Below, piece by piece: positions 22,957 through 35,361 of a DNA stretch of 64,000 nt. The notes beneath the pieces were generated by a model. That model made no database searches and was not told where the DNA came from. It was given only the letters and a program-made list of their open reading frames with translations. A program made the translations under genes and the position numbers. The DNA is from Mercurialis annua (Eukaryota; Streptophyta; Magnoliopsida; Malpighiales; Euphorbiaceae), in assembly GCF_937616625.2 (NCBI RefSeq), contig NC_065577.1, positions 7,853,001 to 7,917,000 of the forward strand, written 5' to 3'. How positions within the stretch are numbered: the first letter of the stretch is position 1; every line of letters starts with the position of its first letter.

Positions 22957-24440
22957 TGAATAAGGTCTACTTATATCTATATGAATTAACTCCAAAAGGT
23001 CTAAGTTACGAACATGTATTTTTTTTTGGTTTGTTTTTCCTACAATAATCACCACATGTTTTTAGGTCATTGAAGTTTAGAGTAGGCAGAATATCAACTT
23101 TAATCAGCCTTTAAACCCTATCCCTAGAAATATGGCTAAGTCTTTTATGCCATAATATGGTTATCTTTAGATCGAGGTCTTTTAGCAACAACATTTTTAA
23201 CATTATACAAAGTGGTACAGATGTTACCAGAATCATAATAGAGTATATACAAAACATAACAAAACAAAACGACGTGCTACTTTTGAGTCATGAGAGATAT
23301 TTATACAACTAGATCTTATCTCAAAAAGTAGCCAAGTTCGTATAGTATTGAAACTATTATTAAGTTCAGTCTAAAAGACGGTACATACATAATATCTTTC
23401 CAAATTAATTTAATCCGGAGCTTGGTTTCAAAGAAACGTCTCTAACAAACTCCACATCCGCGTTAGCTTTGTTACTAACCACAAGCATTAACTCATTCTT
23501 ATTTGGTTTCCTCTTATTTGTGAATCCCTTTAATGTGAAAACAATAATTTTAGTTGCTCCACTATCTAACCACCAAAAACTTGATGTGGAATCGATAAAA
23601 TTAGATTTACATAATACAAGAGTTAAAGAGTTACATGTATGCTCGTGCTTTACTAACCAAACACTAAATTTAGAGCAATCAACTTTTTTTATGACCTTTC
23701 TTCTTATAATATAAGCATGTTAATTATTTCTTAAAGACAACGTTAAAACTACCCACCCAGTTTCCTTAGCAGTTAAAGTCTTTGATTTCTTATCTTTCTT
23801 TTTATGTTGAGCTTGAGAGACAAAAGAGCTGTAATGCTACGTTCTATCTTTATTTCGTCTTCCTCAGCGATACACACGGTAATGAAACCATTGACATTCT
23901 ATGGAATCTCACGAGAATTATTTATAAGTGTTGCAAACTCCTGTGAAGCACCAGGAAGAACAATGTTTATATTTTTCAGCTTATTTTGAATGTGAAATAT
24001 CATAAGGATATACTCCCTAACACTTCCTAAACTAGTACATTTTATGAATTATTATTTCTTTAAAAAGATACCTGTATTGGACACTTTGTTTATCAAGGAC
24101 ATCCACCAGAAAATCCTTTAACAACAGTGATCTCAAAAAGACCATTAAACAATATTTTGAAGTCGGCATCTTTATGATCTCAAAAAGACCATTTACTCAT
24201 TGATATGCATGTTACTTAAAATATATAAAACAATTGAATTGAATATAAAATTAAAAAACGAAATCTGCTTTGAAAACGTTCAACAGTTCTTGATCTCTGC
24301 ACGCCATCTGGATCAGAAGTTTAAATCTTTTCCTTATGAATTCAATCAGGAGATGACCCTATTCTCTATACCTTATGTTTTCTCCGAATTTTATGAGAAA
24401 TTTAAAAATATTTTTTATGAGATTAAAAAATAAATCTAGC
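22957..24440 (-). pseudogene. Copia gag-pol remnant (part B), gag to integrase start
   Basis: Read on the minus strand from high to low coordinates: unassignable gag-like sequence (about 24440-23740); the tail of a CCHC zinc knuckle (GHKKVDCSKF, about 23640-23700); the protease signature WWLDSGAT with downstream KGF.NKRKPNKNE and VRDVSL (about 23400-23590); the GAG-preINT domain with WHKRLSHISRDRV and TCGDYCRKNK (about 23020-23190); then the integrase start (HIDIS, 22957-23000). Several frameshifts and stops separate these pieces. It joins part A at 14804, and the CACTA element splits it. Short plus-strand frames here are shadows. Confidence 0.7.
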
Positions 24441-24856
24441 TATTTATACTGTTTAAGGAGTTGAACAGACTCTCATCAAATTCTGTTAACTCTAGTCCAC
24501 ACTTTATTCTCCACACACAAATTAAAGCTCAATCTTTTTTTATTTGAACACATGGATTTAATAAAACAGTCATTAGTAAAGCCCCTAAATTAACAAATTC
24601 GAATTGAAAATTCCAATAGAGTGGGCTCGATGTTTCATTTCCTTTATTTGGTCGGTTTGACAGCCGGTTCTTCGAAGGCGCAAAAATATTTTGTAATTTC
24701 AATAATAGATTACGAAAATGATATATGTTGAGTAACTTAAATTAATAGTGGACACTGTATAGTCTAGGTTATTTCAATATTAGGTGTAAAATTATATATA
24801 TGGTTTTACACTCCTAATTATTTTGATTCGTCCGAACCAAATATCTTTATCAAGTT
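24441..24856. other. Spacer without recognisable features
   Basis: AT-rich sequence between the copia remnant and the next copia element. Nothing is assignable. Confidence 0.5.
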
Positions 24857-24861
24857 GTACT

Positions 24862-25031
24862 TAATAACAACTTAATATAGAGTATTTGAAATTCAGAATA
24901 GATAGCTTGAGTCAGTTAGTTATTGATTGAGTTAGTTATCTATCTTTTCTATTTAAAGGAAAGCTCTCTGTAACATTGCCTATTAACGTTGAATAAAATT
25001 ATCAAGTTACCCATAATTTCTCTTTTCTTCT
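24862..25031 (+). repeat. Copia 5' LTR
   Basis: About 170 bp. It contains a TATTTAAAGG promoter-like box near 24950 and a GAATAAAATT polyadenylation-like signal near 24991. It matches the 3' LTR from 24863 on. Confidence 0.88.
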
Positions 25032-25043
25032 TGGTATCAAAGC
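25032..25043 (+). other. Copia primer-binding site
   Basis: TGGTATCAAAGC lies directly after the LTR. It matches the tRNA-iMet site with A in place of G at one position, a common variant in copia elements. Confidence 0.8.
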
Positions 25044-25092
25044 AGGTTGAGAGTATTATATCTCGTTCTTAAAAAAAAAGAAAAAACCAATC

Positions 25093-28000
25093 ATGTCTAC
25101 AGCACTTGCTACAAACAGCTCACAATCATCTCTTTCCCTTAATGTCGGCAATTTCATCACTCTCCGACTCAACTCCAACAATTATCCATTATGGCGAGAA
25201 CAAGTTTTAGCCCTTTCAGAAACCCAAGATCTCGTCGGTCATCTTACCAATGAAGACCAAGCACCCACCAAATATAATGCAAACACAGAACCACAAACTC
25301 TAACTGATGATTTTATTGTTTGGCGCAAATCTGACAGACTTCTTCGTGGTTGGATCATCGGTACTTTATCCGAAGAAGCTCTTGGACTTCTCGATACTGC
25401 ACATTTAGTATGGGAGGCTCTCAAGAATGAATATGCACAAGATTCGCAAGAAAGAGAATTCACTCTCCGACAACAGATTACCTATTTTCGCAAAGATGAC
25501 GATAAAACTGTTGCAGAGCACATCCGCACATTCAAAGGCTTATGTGACAGCCTTACAGCAATCGGCAAACCAATTCCGGACAAAGAGAAAGTCTTTTGTT
25601 TACTTACAAGTCTTGGTCCCCAATATGAACCATTCACCACATCTATGTTAAAACCACCGAGACCCACTTACTCAGAACTTGTGTCACAATTACAAAGTTT
25701 CGACCAGCGACGCAATTGGTTTTCTGGTCATACAGATGTTACATCTCGACAAGTTACCCAACAATTAGCATTTTACGGGCAGCAGCAAAACACCACAAAA
25801 TATCGAGGTCCGCCAACCTTTACTTCAGCTGGAAGAGGATTCCAAGCACAACAATCCAGAAATTTCAGCAAAAGCAACGATGACAACTCCTTCTCCAACA
25901 TCAAACGTCGTCCACCACCACCAGGAGAACGTCGCATGACTCCACAAGAGCGAGACATGTATCGTGAAGAACGCTGCCAGTATTGTGGTACTGCAGGACA
26001 TATTGCCAAGATTTGTTGGTGGATGCCAAAGAAAACTACAAATCATGAAGATGTTCCACAAGCCCTTGCAGCACTTACATTGGACAATACCATTGCAGAG
26101 ACTGAATGGACATCAGACACCGGTGCATCAAACCACATGACAGGTAAGTCAAATATGTTAAGAAATATACGTCCTTACCAAGGCTCAGATGCTGTTCTTA
26201 TAGGGGATGGCTATCCCTTAAAAATTCTTGGTAAAGGCGATACATTTATAAAGCAAAAAAATACCACTCTTCCGCTTCATGATGTTTTACTCGTTCCTGA
26301 ACTTACAAAAAAATTACTTTTTGTTAGTCAATTAACCAAAGAGTTTCCTGTAAATTGTGAATTTTCTGATGTTGATTTTTGTGTAAAGGAACGAACAACA
26401 GGGCAGCCAATGATAAGAGGGAGTCGTAAAGGTGATCTTTATGTTCTCTCCAACACGCCGGAATTATATTTCTCTTGCAGGCAACAATCCGGCACATCTG
26501 AAGTGTGGCATCAACGTTTAGGACATCCTCAAGCAGCTGTTTTACATTTACTTAAGAATAAGGGCTTAATTAATGTTTTAGGAACTACAAAATCACATCA
26601 TCTATGTGATAGTTGTCAATTGGGAAAGCTTAGTAAATTACCATTTACTAGTTCTGAACAATCAAGTACTGCTATTTTTGATAAAATACATTGTGACTTG
26701 TGGGGTCCTGCCCCTGTTTTATCTATTGGGAAATTTCGCTATTATGCTTGTTTAGTTGATGATTTTTCAAAATATACATGGATCATTCCGTTGCATAATA
26801 AATCTGATTTTTTTAATATTTTCTTAGCATTTGAACAATATGTCCATCGACAGTTCAACAAGCAAATCAAAGTTTTTCACTCTGACGGAGGAGGTGAATT
26901 TTTAAACTCCAAATTATCATCTCATTTTCTTGCAACAGGTGTCAAACATCAAATTTCTTGCCCCTATACTCCGGAACAAACAGGTATGGTTGAACGACGT
27001 CACCGCATAATAAGAGAACTAGGTATGACAATGCTATTTCACTGTGGTGCTCCTTTGTTCTTATGGGTTGAAGCATTCATGACAGCAGTTTATCTTATTA
27101 ATCGGTTGCCCTCGTCTTCTTTGAATAATGAAACTCCATATTATAACTTGTATGGAAGTCATCCGGTTTATTCTTCACTTCGAGTTTTTGGGTCAAAATG
27201 CTTTCCGTATACATGGGATACTCGACATCACAAGTTTGATCCTAAAACAGTTCCATGTATTTTTATTGGTTACAGTGATAAGCATAAAGGGTATAAATGC
27301 TATCACCCATCAACCAAAAGAAATTTTGTTTCGCGCCATGTACTCTTTGATGAAACATTGTTTCCTTATAAATTAAAAAATATTGATTCTCATGTTCCTA
27401 CACCAAAACATGTTGTTGATATATTTGATTCATGGTTACCACCTACAACTGACAATGACAATTTTGTAGGTACATCAGATCTGAATTCTGAACCGCCATG
27501 TTCAAGTCCATTGCCAACTTCTATTTCAGTACAGCCATTGCCAAGTGCAATCGAGATGCCTGCCGAGTCACCGATTTTGTTACCTTTCAACAGCAACATA
27601 TCCCAGCAGGGTACCACTTCGTCACCCTCGTCAATAGATGATCTGCATTCTGCCCCCTCACTTGATAATACCTCAAGCAGAGATAGTACGTCTTTACTTC
27701 CCATTACTGAAGCTATAACGAGCAGCTCCATACAAAAATCTGGCCCTATGGTTACACGTTCTCAACATGGAGTGTTTAAACCAAATCGTAAGTATGCTTT
27801 GTCCGCCATTACTTTCTCCGTTCCTCGGGAGCCAAACACCATCAAAACAGCCTTAGCACATCCCGGTTGGAAAGCTGCTATGGATGAAGAGCTAGCAGCT
27901 TTACACTCTAATCAGACATGGCGTCTTGTCCCTCGCACTCAAGAAATGCACGTTATAGGATCGAAATGGGTATTTAAGACAAAACTCAAACCTGACGGTT

Positions 28001-29496
28001 CCTTAGACCGCCTTAAAGCCCGCTTGGTGGCAAAGGGCTATCATCAAGTCGATGGGATAGATTATACAGAGACGTTCTCTCCGGTTGTTAGGCCTGGAAC
28101 GATTCGACTAATTATGACCATTGCTTTGGTTCAAAAATGGCATATACGACAGCTTGACGTCAAAAATGCATTTTTACATGGTCTAATTTCAGAAGATTTA
28201 TATATGGAACAACCTCCAGGCATGGCTGATGTGCAATGTCCAACGCATGTGTGTAAGCTACAACGAGCCCTTTACGGGTTAAAATAAGCACCTCGAGCCT
28301 GGTTTGATCGATTTAGTACCTTTCTTCTTAAATTTGGTTTCTTTTGCAGTTTGGCTGATCCTTCTTTATTCATTTTTCATTCTGATCATGGTTCTCTCTT
28401 TTTACTTCTCTATGTAGACGATATGTTATTAACAGGGTCAACTTTACATTTGGTTAATTCCTTTATTCATATCCTTAGCAATGAATTTTCCATGAAAGAT
28501 CTAGGACATGTTCATCATTTTCTTGGGATAGAAATTTCATAAGTATCTAGTGGTCTTCATTTATCACAGTCTCATTATGCTCTCACAATACTTGAGAAAA
28601 CAAACATGGTTGATTGTAAGCCTATGAGTACGCCTATGGAGTCTAAAGTTCAACAATCTGTTAAAACTGAATTCTTAGATAATCCCAGCTATTATAGAGG
28701 AATAGTAGGTGCTTTGCAGTACTTAACCCTTACTAGACCTAATTTGTCCTTTAGCGTTAATTATTTATCTCAATTCATGCATTCTCCCACAACAGCTCAT
28801 TTAAAAATGGTTCGACGCTTACTTCGTTACGTTAAGGGTACAATTCACTTTGGCTTACATTTTACTTCGAATACTTCACTTGATCTATGTGCTTTTTCAG
28901 ATGCAGATTGGGCTGGCTGTTCTACTACAAGACGCTCTACAACAGGATACTGCATTTTTCTCGGAAAAAATATTATATCTTGGTGCGCCAAAAAGCAACA
29001 TACTGTCTCTTGATCTAGCACAGAAGCCGAATATCGTGCAATGGCCAACACTACAGCTGAATTGACTTGGTTAACTTATATTCTCAAAGATCTGCGTGTT
29101 CCGTTATCTCGTCCTCCAACAATATATTGTGACAATCTCAGTGCTCTCTATATGACTGTTAATCCGGTATTTCATGCTCGAAGCAAACACATCGAATTAG
29201 ATTATCATTTTGTACGCGAACGAGTTGCCCTTGGTCTCCTTGTTACTCGACATGTCTCCACCAATGATCAGCTCGCTGATTTATTCACTAAGCCAATGTC
29301 CAGAGCTGCTCTTCATTATTTCCGCAACAAACTCTGCCTCGAGCCTCGGCACAGTTTGCGGGAGGGTATTAGCCAACCCTCACAGCTCAGCAGTAAAAAT
29401 TGTTATGAGGATAAAAACAAAGAGACCCAACAATCTTGGAGTGATAAGGAAGCATCTTGGAGTGATAAGGAAGTTTATCCTCATTCAAAACAATAA
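25093..29496 (+). pseudogene. Copia Gag-Pol polyprotein with three in-frame stops
   Basis: A single frame with domains in order: gag with a UBN2-type region (residues about 20-215), a CCHC zinc knuckle CQYCGTAGHIAKIC (about 294), aspartic protease with SDTGASNHM (about 341), GAG-preINT with WHQRLGHP and CDSC, an integrase core with HCDLWGP, HSDGGGEF and the EQTGMVERRHR glutamate region (about 533-640), RT with QLDVKNAFLHG and the YVDD box (about 1107), and RNase H with SDADWAGC and later CDN and HIELDYH. The first 1064 codons are open. Stops are TAA at 28285-28287 (where RT families usually have Gln), TAA at 28540-28542 and TGA at 29011-29013 (where Arg is usual). The frame is otherwise unbroken, so RT and RNase H are lost by point mutation only. 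A Met start at 25093 follows the leader by about 50 bp. Confidence 0.92.
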
Positions 29497-29606
29497 AACT
29501 GTATACTGCTATTCTAATGTGTATGGAGAGTGTTTGAGTAATACAGGAAATCCAAGGTTGACTAGTTCAAATCAAATGGTTATCTAAAGAGATGTGATCA
29601 CATGAA

Positions 29607-29775
29607 AATAACAACTTAATATAGAGTATTTGAAATTCAGAATAGATAGCTTGAGTCAGTTAGTTATTGATTGAGTTAGTTATCTATCTTTTCTATTTAA
29701 AGGAAAGCTCTCTGTAACATTGCCTATTAACGTTGAATAAAATTATCAAGTTACCCATAATTTCTCTTTTCTTCT
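29607..29775 (+). repeat. Copia 3' LTR
   Basis: Matches 24863-25031 over its length and is followed by GTACT, the target duplication. The purine tract upstream is weak (AAAGAGATGTG near 29586-29596). Confidence 0.88.
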
Positions 29776-29780
29776 GTACT

Positions 29781-30584
29781 GTTATGATAAAATATTCATA
29801 CCGGACCGGACTAAATTTTGGTACAGCTTTAGATATCTCAATTTTTTTAACAAAAATCAGTTTCCGACTCAATTCAAAAGATTTATCAATTTCCAGCTTC
29901 CTCTGAACCGAACACAATCCTACTTACATTTATCACTGGAAATTAGTAAGTTTATTATTGAAAATGGAAAGGATAGAGAAACCAGAAAATGTTGGTATAA
30001 AGTTAAATTGCAAAGTCATACAAGTATTTATGGTCCTCATAATTCTTTAAAGATTGGGTGGTCTATCTAACAAGGCATGTGACCTTTAAAGCAATTGCTA
30101 TAAAAAAAACACATTAGCTCCCTTTCATAAAAGTACCATAAAATTTGAACTCATTTGTAACTCTTAAACTACTTTTCTTTTAATGTCATATTTAATACTT
30201 CCACTGACTCAATAGAATTATCAATTTTATCATTACCACACGATTTAATAAAAGACAATTATTATAATTTTTTACTCCTTTTAACTTTCCTTTTAATTTT
30301 TTTTATTTTTTTTGTTATACTAGAACTCATTTATTTATATATTCCACCATCCCAATTTTTATTAATAACTTTTGTAATATTTATGAGTGAATTGAAAAAT
30401 AAATATTTAAATATAAGATCCACTTTCAATTCACTCATAATTATCAATAAAGTGAATTTTAAATAGGAGTAGTATAAAAAAAATAGACAAGAGTTTTTTT
30501 AATTTTTTTTATCAAAGTAGACAATTCTATTGAAACGGGTGGAATATAAATAAAGGGCTTAAACAGTAACGAAGTTAGAATTTA
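29781..30584. other. AT-rich spacer without recognisable features
   Basis: Low-complexity sequence between the copia element and the Mutator-like element. No gene seen. Confidence 0.5.
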
Positions 30585-30829
30585 AAAATTAAAGAGAAAT
30601 TTAGGAAAAATACTCCAAATTTCAACATATTTATAAAATATACCTCACCTCTGAAAAGTTAAAAGAATTACTCTCCGTTTTTTCATCTTTATATTTTTAC
30701 TCTAATTCATCTATAATTTAGTTATTTACTCTGTATTTTATATTGTAATACTCTATAATTTATTCTGTTTTTGTTTTTCACTCTTCATCCTCTTTCCCCT
30801 ATTTCTCATCTGATTATTTCAGAGAGCAC

Positions 30830-31105
30830 CACTGCCATCTTCGATTTACTGCAACCTTTACCCGCTCGGCTCTGACCTGTTCCGGATCCACATAAGCAGA
30901 TTTGTCGCTCGCTTCTCTAGTCTTTCGCAAGAGCAAACCAATTTGTGGCCCCTTTTACGGTTATCCACTGCCGCCGACTTTCATTGCTTTCTTTATTTGT
31001 GCTTGCACTGACGGCGTCGCTTTTGGCTTTTGTTTGCCATACTTGTGCTTGGACAGATGGAGTGATGTTTTTCTTAGTCGGCGTCGACAACGATCATGAA
31101 GCAAT
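30830..31105 (+). other. GC-richer segment, possibly captured
   Basis: Its composition differs from the AT-rich flanks. It holds a 65-codon frame (30902-31099) that I cannot assign. It may be a captured leader or first exon of the same host gene as the exon at 31280, but this is a guess. Confidence 0.25.
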
Positions 31106-31279
31106 TTTTTCAATCAATTTTTAGGGTTTCTTTTTGATTTCATAGTGTTTAAACTGAATTAAATTGGTTTCATGTCTGGAACTGTCATAGTTACTAGACC
31201 AGAGTGAAGAGGAATAATAGCTGTAATAAATCTTAATTACGTTGTTCATCTAATTCTGGTGCCTCATTTTTTTCTTCAG

Positions 31280-31412
31280 TTTGAGATACATAAATATTGC
31301 AATGGTGGTGACAATTCTAAAGAATGTTACAAATATTCTAACAGCAATTGGAGAGTTATACATTTTTAGCAAACATCGGAACCAGAAAGTTTGGGCTGCC
31401 ATGGTTTTGATG
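31280..31412 (+). pseudogene. Captured exon resembling GONST-type GDP-mannose transporter
   Basis: A 133-bp segment bounded by TTCTTCAG on the left and GTAATAC on the right, as a plant exon would be. Its frame is open throughout and reads LRYINIAMVVTILKNVTN, then ILTAIGELYIF and NQKVWAAMVLM. This resembles a conserved stretch of plant Golgi GONST nucleotide-sugar transporters of the drug/metabolite transporter fold, in the region of the GALNK-like motif. The match is from memory of the family. No other exon is recognisable nearby, so this is a fragment carried by the surrounding element and not a working gene. Confidence 0.55.
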
Positions 31413-31985
31413 GTAATACATAACGTTTGTATCATGAACGTATCAGTTCTTAATATATAACTAAAGTTGGAATCATCAAATTGCAGTGTAGGATTTGGTT
31501 TTCTCTGAGGTGACATGCCATATTGACTTGTGTAAAATCTTTTGTTGGGTAATTTTGGTTTTGGTAATTTAAGTGGATTGGTTGAAAAGCTATTTTTGAA
31601 TTTGATAATTATAATGAAATTGATGTTGTGCCTCTTAAGTTGTTGGCTGTCATTATTGTTCTTCTAGGTCAATCAATAAAAATTTCAATTTTGCTTCTCT
31701 TTTTCTGGGCATCTTTTTGAGGTTAGATTATTGGTTATGAATTAAGTGTTCTTAACGGTGATGGAGTTGTTTTTTTGACGATAAAATGACGGCCATGAGA
31801 ACCAGTAGTGGCTTTTATACCAATTTTAATTACAAAGTTTAAACCCTTTTACTTTTATTTGAGATGTAAAATGAAAATATGTTTGGTTTGATGGTTTTCA
31901 AACGAAAGATTTATTAAAAAAAATTAAATTATCATAAAAAATTATAAAAATCTAGAAAATTACCATTGAACTATGCATACAAAAA

Positions 31986-32074
31986 TTATGATAAGACTAT
32001 AATAATATTATGATAAGTCTATGATAATACTCTGATAATACTATGATAAGTCTATGATAAGTCTATGATAATAC
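31986..32074. repeat. Left part of a TATGATAA tandem array
   Basis: Degenerate units of about 11 bp, such as CTATGATAATA and CTATGATAAGT. The array is interrupted by E4 and resumes at 43706. Confidence 0.85.
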
Positions 32075-32303
32075 TGTCACGACCCGATTCTCGGCATCGA
32101 GACCGGCGCTAGGGAATGGGAGTGGTTGCTCCGAAACCCGTAGCAAGCCTTAAAAATACATTAAAAATCACTTAAAATTTTTCGCGGAATTCAAATCATT
32201 TTCGAACATTTTAAAATCGCAGTTTAAAACGTTCTCATACAAATTACCATTTAAAACATGCACATAATTTTTTTCTTTAATTATTGCATTTTAGTTTTTA
32301 AAA

Positions 32304-32458
32304 CCATTTCATTATGGTTTATCGTGCATCTCATTATGCATACCATCTTACTAAGGTAATTACTGCATTTCACTATGCATGCCATTTCTCTATGGACTTA
32401 ACCGCATTTCATTATGCAGACCATTTCATTATGGATTTAACTGCATTTCATTATGCAG
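32304..32458 (-). repeat. Array of eight short stem-loops near the E4 LTR end
   Basis: On the plus strand the units are CCAT-TTCATT-ATGG (32304-32317, 32421-32434), CCAT-TTCTCT-ATGG (32382-32395), TGCAT-YTCATT-ATGCA (32325-32340, 32441-32458), TGCAT-TTCACT-ATGCA (32364-32379), GCAT-TTCATT-ATGC (32404-32417) and a weak one at 32343-32356. CCAT and TGCAT stems alternate at about 20-bp spacing. The other LTR repeats them at 40678-40832. Confidence 0.88.
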
Positions 32459-32706
32459 ATGCGCTCGCCGCATTTTATACTCGTGCAGTCGCTCGGACTT
32501 TCGCACAGCATTCACATATTACATTATATCAGAGTTTAAGCGTTATGAAATATAAAGCATAAATAGTTCCAACGACTACTAAGGTATCACCGTTCATTAT
32601 TCTAACTACTGCAACTCTAGACACAAAAAGGAGAGGTCATTCTCACTTATACAAGCCAGGGATTTCCGGAACAAGAAATTGGAAATCCGCACCTCAAACT
32701 ACTCGC

Positions 32707-34759
32707 CTGTAAAAATATTAAATTCAACGGGGTCAGTTATAAAAACTGGTGAATGCGTACAACATGTACTAATAAACATTAATATGAAAGCAATGCATTC
32801 CAGATTACCGATTCATATGAAACCCTAAACCATGATTCATGTTCCTATATGCTTTCAACACAGGAAACATAAATAATCCACATTTTTCCATTCCATCCGG
32901 GTGAACCTTTTATTTTTCTTTGGCCGTATTTATTTTCTCTTTTTGTACTATTAGCCAGTCAAATTCCGATTAGTTTACTTTTACGTATTTGAAAGTCCCA
33001 GACTCTTCTTACAATACAACGGATTTCGGCAGTACATAAATACCGTCGCCAATTTCACTTTTTTTAAATAAAAGGTTTCAACCTCTCAGATCTCGGTAGT
33101 TTGCTGACTACCTTTGGTCGTCTATATTCCGTTGCCTCTGAAGATCTGCCATATGTCTAGGCCGTCGCCTGACTACTAGACCGTCGTCTAGTTTTCCACA
33201 TACCCATATTCACATGCAAATAAATTCTAAATGCAATACCGGTGATCACACAGCACTATTGCCGCCCAATAGTAAGCACGTTTCAATGAATCTAAATCGG
33301 TTTCAACACTATGAATAGTTCATGCGATTTAAATTCAAAATAAAATAAAGCATTTGCAAATCATGTAAAGCAGTTCGCAATATTTTTAATACTAATATTT
33401 AGCAGTATAAGTTGTAAACACACTCACAGTACTCGCTTATTCCAAATATAAAAATACCACCCGTCGAATATCAAAACCTTTGCTCGCCGGTTTCCGCGAC
33501 AAAACTCGCTGGATCTAATTTAGAGATTAAACATTAATAAATGTAATAACTCTAAATTCTAGGATAAACTCTAGACCGACTCAACCATATAACCCACATA
33601 ATCACAAACCAAATTTGATTCCGACTATCTATTTTCGCGTCATCGTATTTCTATACGATACACCACATAGTTTATTTATTTCAATAAATAAACATAGAAT
33701 TATAATTCCATATAATTCTAACACACATTCAATACACATAATTTTCTAAAAATACATTTTTAGAAAATCTCAACAAATATACCACATTTCATAAATAACC
33801 AAAAATATTTTTCCGTAAAATATTTTTGACCCGGGGCTCGGCCCCCCCTTATTTTCTGCCAAAAACATTTCGGCACTAACTGCTGCCAACTGAGTTTAGG
33901 ACTGAGCCAACATGCTCTATCCCCTCTACTCAAACTCCGGTCACCGTATTCCGGTGGTTTTGGCCGGAAAACTTAAAAACGCTAAAAACGCTTAAAAATC
34001 CATTTTAAGCCATTTTTATACCGAAATTCACCAAAATTATTTTCAAATACATTTTTAATTTTTATCTTGTAAAAACAGCAGCCCAATATTTTTAAAATAA
34101 TATTTTCCATTATTTTAGCCATTAAAACCGAAATATCAATTAATAATCAAAACCGATTATTAATCCTTCAAAACACTACACAAAAATCATTTAAACTCCA
34201 CAAATAATTATCAAACACATTTCATAAATTTTTTTCACAAATATTTTCTGCCCAGAAATTAAAATGACAGTTTTACCCTTTTTAGAACAATTTTGGCCGA
34301 ATAGAGTTATTAAAAATTAAACCCGATTATTAAACCGCTAAAAATTAACCATCAACCATTTAATTAACATCAACCACAAATATAACTCATCCATGAACAA
34401 AGTTATTTCCAGAAATTAAAAATCAATTTATTTACCATTTTTAAGCGATTTTTAAGCTTTAAAACAATTAAAAACCGAAACCCAACTAATTAAATTAACA
34501 CCCGAATAAATTAACATTTTTAATCCACAAAAATTTAACTTTAAAGCATATATAAATCTCAACATATAGATCAGCCCAGAAATTTAAATAAATAATTTAA
34601 TTTTCACGGAAAAAAATTATTTAAAACCGAAACCCACATAAATAACAACCAAAACTAGTTAATTAACCATCAAACACTAATATTTAACCATCCTAAGCAT
34701 GTTTCTAGAGTTCATCAACTTCAGAAAATAAAAATCAAGATTTGAGCTTGAAATTATAC
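32707..34759 (-). other. Putative LTR intron of E4 (3' LTR copy)
   Basis: On the minus strand: donor TTTGAG/GTATAA and acceptor TTTTTACAG/GCGAG, with CTGACCCC about 28 bp before the acceptor. The other LTR copy is 41081-43133. It encloses the TATTGGG and GACG hairpins. It parallels the LARD1, LARD2 and E3 LTRs. Splicing is inferred. Confidence 0.45.
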
Positions 34760-35326
34760 CTCAAACGAACATGCAAATATAGTTTAATGATCTACGCAAT
34801 ATTTCCGACGATTTTCGTGAAGAAAATTTTGAGAGAAAATGGAAGTATAATTTTTTGTGTTTTGATCTTAATGGTTCGGCACCCACACAATGGAGAAGAT
34901 GATTGAAGAAGCTTGGGCACCAAGACTTGTCTTAGAAAATATCTAGATATTATTTGGTTGTTCAATTATTTACAAGTTTGCCATTATGGCATTCTTGTAA
35001 ATAATTCGAACTCTAGGGGCAAAATAATTTCAACTTTACCAAATATTCAAAAACATTAAATCATATCATATGGGCTGTTTTTAAAATATTTTTGGGCTTT
35101 TAAAAATATTTAAAATAATTATTTTTACGGTTTTTAGTGAAAAATCACAAAATTCACTTTTAACACGTAAAATTGCCAAAAATCACATTTAAGGCAAACA
35201 CATAGCAAATCACATTTTTACCCTTATAAATTCATCACGTGAATTTATTCACTATTTTCGAGGTCCTAATCAATTAAAATTGGACACTAGCGAAAATAAA
35301 CACTAAAAATTCTACGGGGTATTACA

Positions 35327-35340
35327 TTCACCCCTCCTTA
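35327..35340 (-). other. E4 polypurine tract
   Basis: The minus strand reads TAAGGAGGGGTGAA next to the 3' LTR, preceded by TTCGAGGACGAATTT (35344-35360). Confidence 0.85.
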
Positions 35341-35361
35341 TAAGAAATTCGTCCTCGAATT

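Larger units (their letters stand above)
24862..29775 (+). mobile_element. Ty1/copia LTR retrotransposon with very short LTRs
   Basis: Direct repeats of about 169 bp bound it (24863-25031 and 29607-29775). The target duplication GTACT lies at 24857-24861 and 29776-29780. A primer site follows the 5' LTR, and one gag-pol frame fills the interior. The LTRs look nearly identical, so insertion is fairly recent, yet the coding frame has three stops. The LTR ends are not TG...CA: the 5' LTR starts TAATAAC, the 3' LTR AAATAAC, and both end TTCT. Confidence 0.9.
32075..35326 (-). repeat. E4 3' LTR
   Basis: Read on the minus strand it starts TGTAATACCCCGTAG and ends CGGGTCGTGACA. Landmarks in element order: GTATAA donor-like site (intron start 34759), TATTG-GGCGG-CAATA hairpin (33273-33255), GACG-loop hairpins (33191-33155), CTGACCCC and TTTTTACAG acceptor (intron end 32707), a GTTGCAGTAGT box, and eight stem-loops with an AATGAA-like loop (32458-32304). 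The plus-strand frame 32314-32562 only mirrors those repeats. Confidence 0.95.

Noticed and set aside
31250..31516. 88-codon minus-strand frame
   Set aside because: It is antisense to the splice-bounded transporter-like exon, which gives a better family match on the plus strand.
32314..32562. 82-codon frame with repeated TAFHYA-like residues in the E4 LTRs (also 40688-40936)
   Set aside because: It is a translation of the stem-loop array on the strand opposite to the element.
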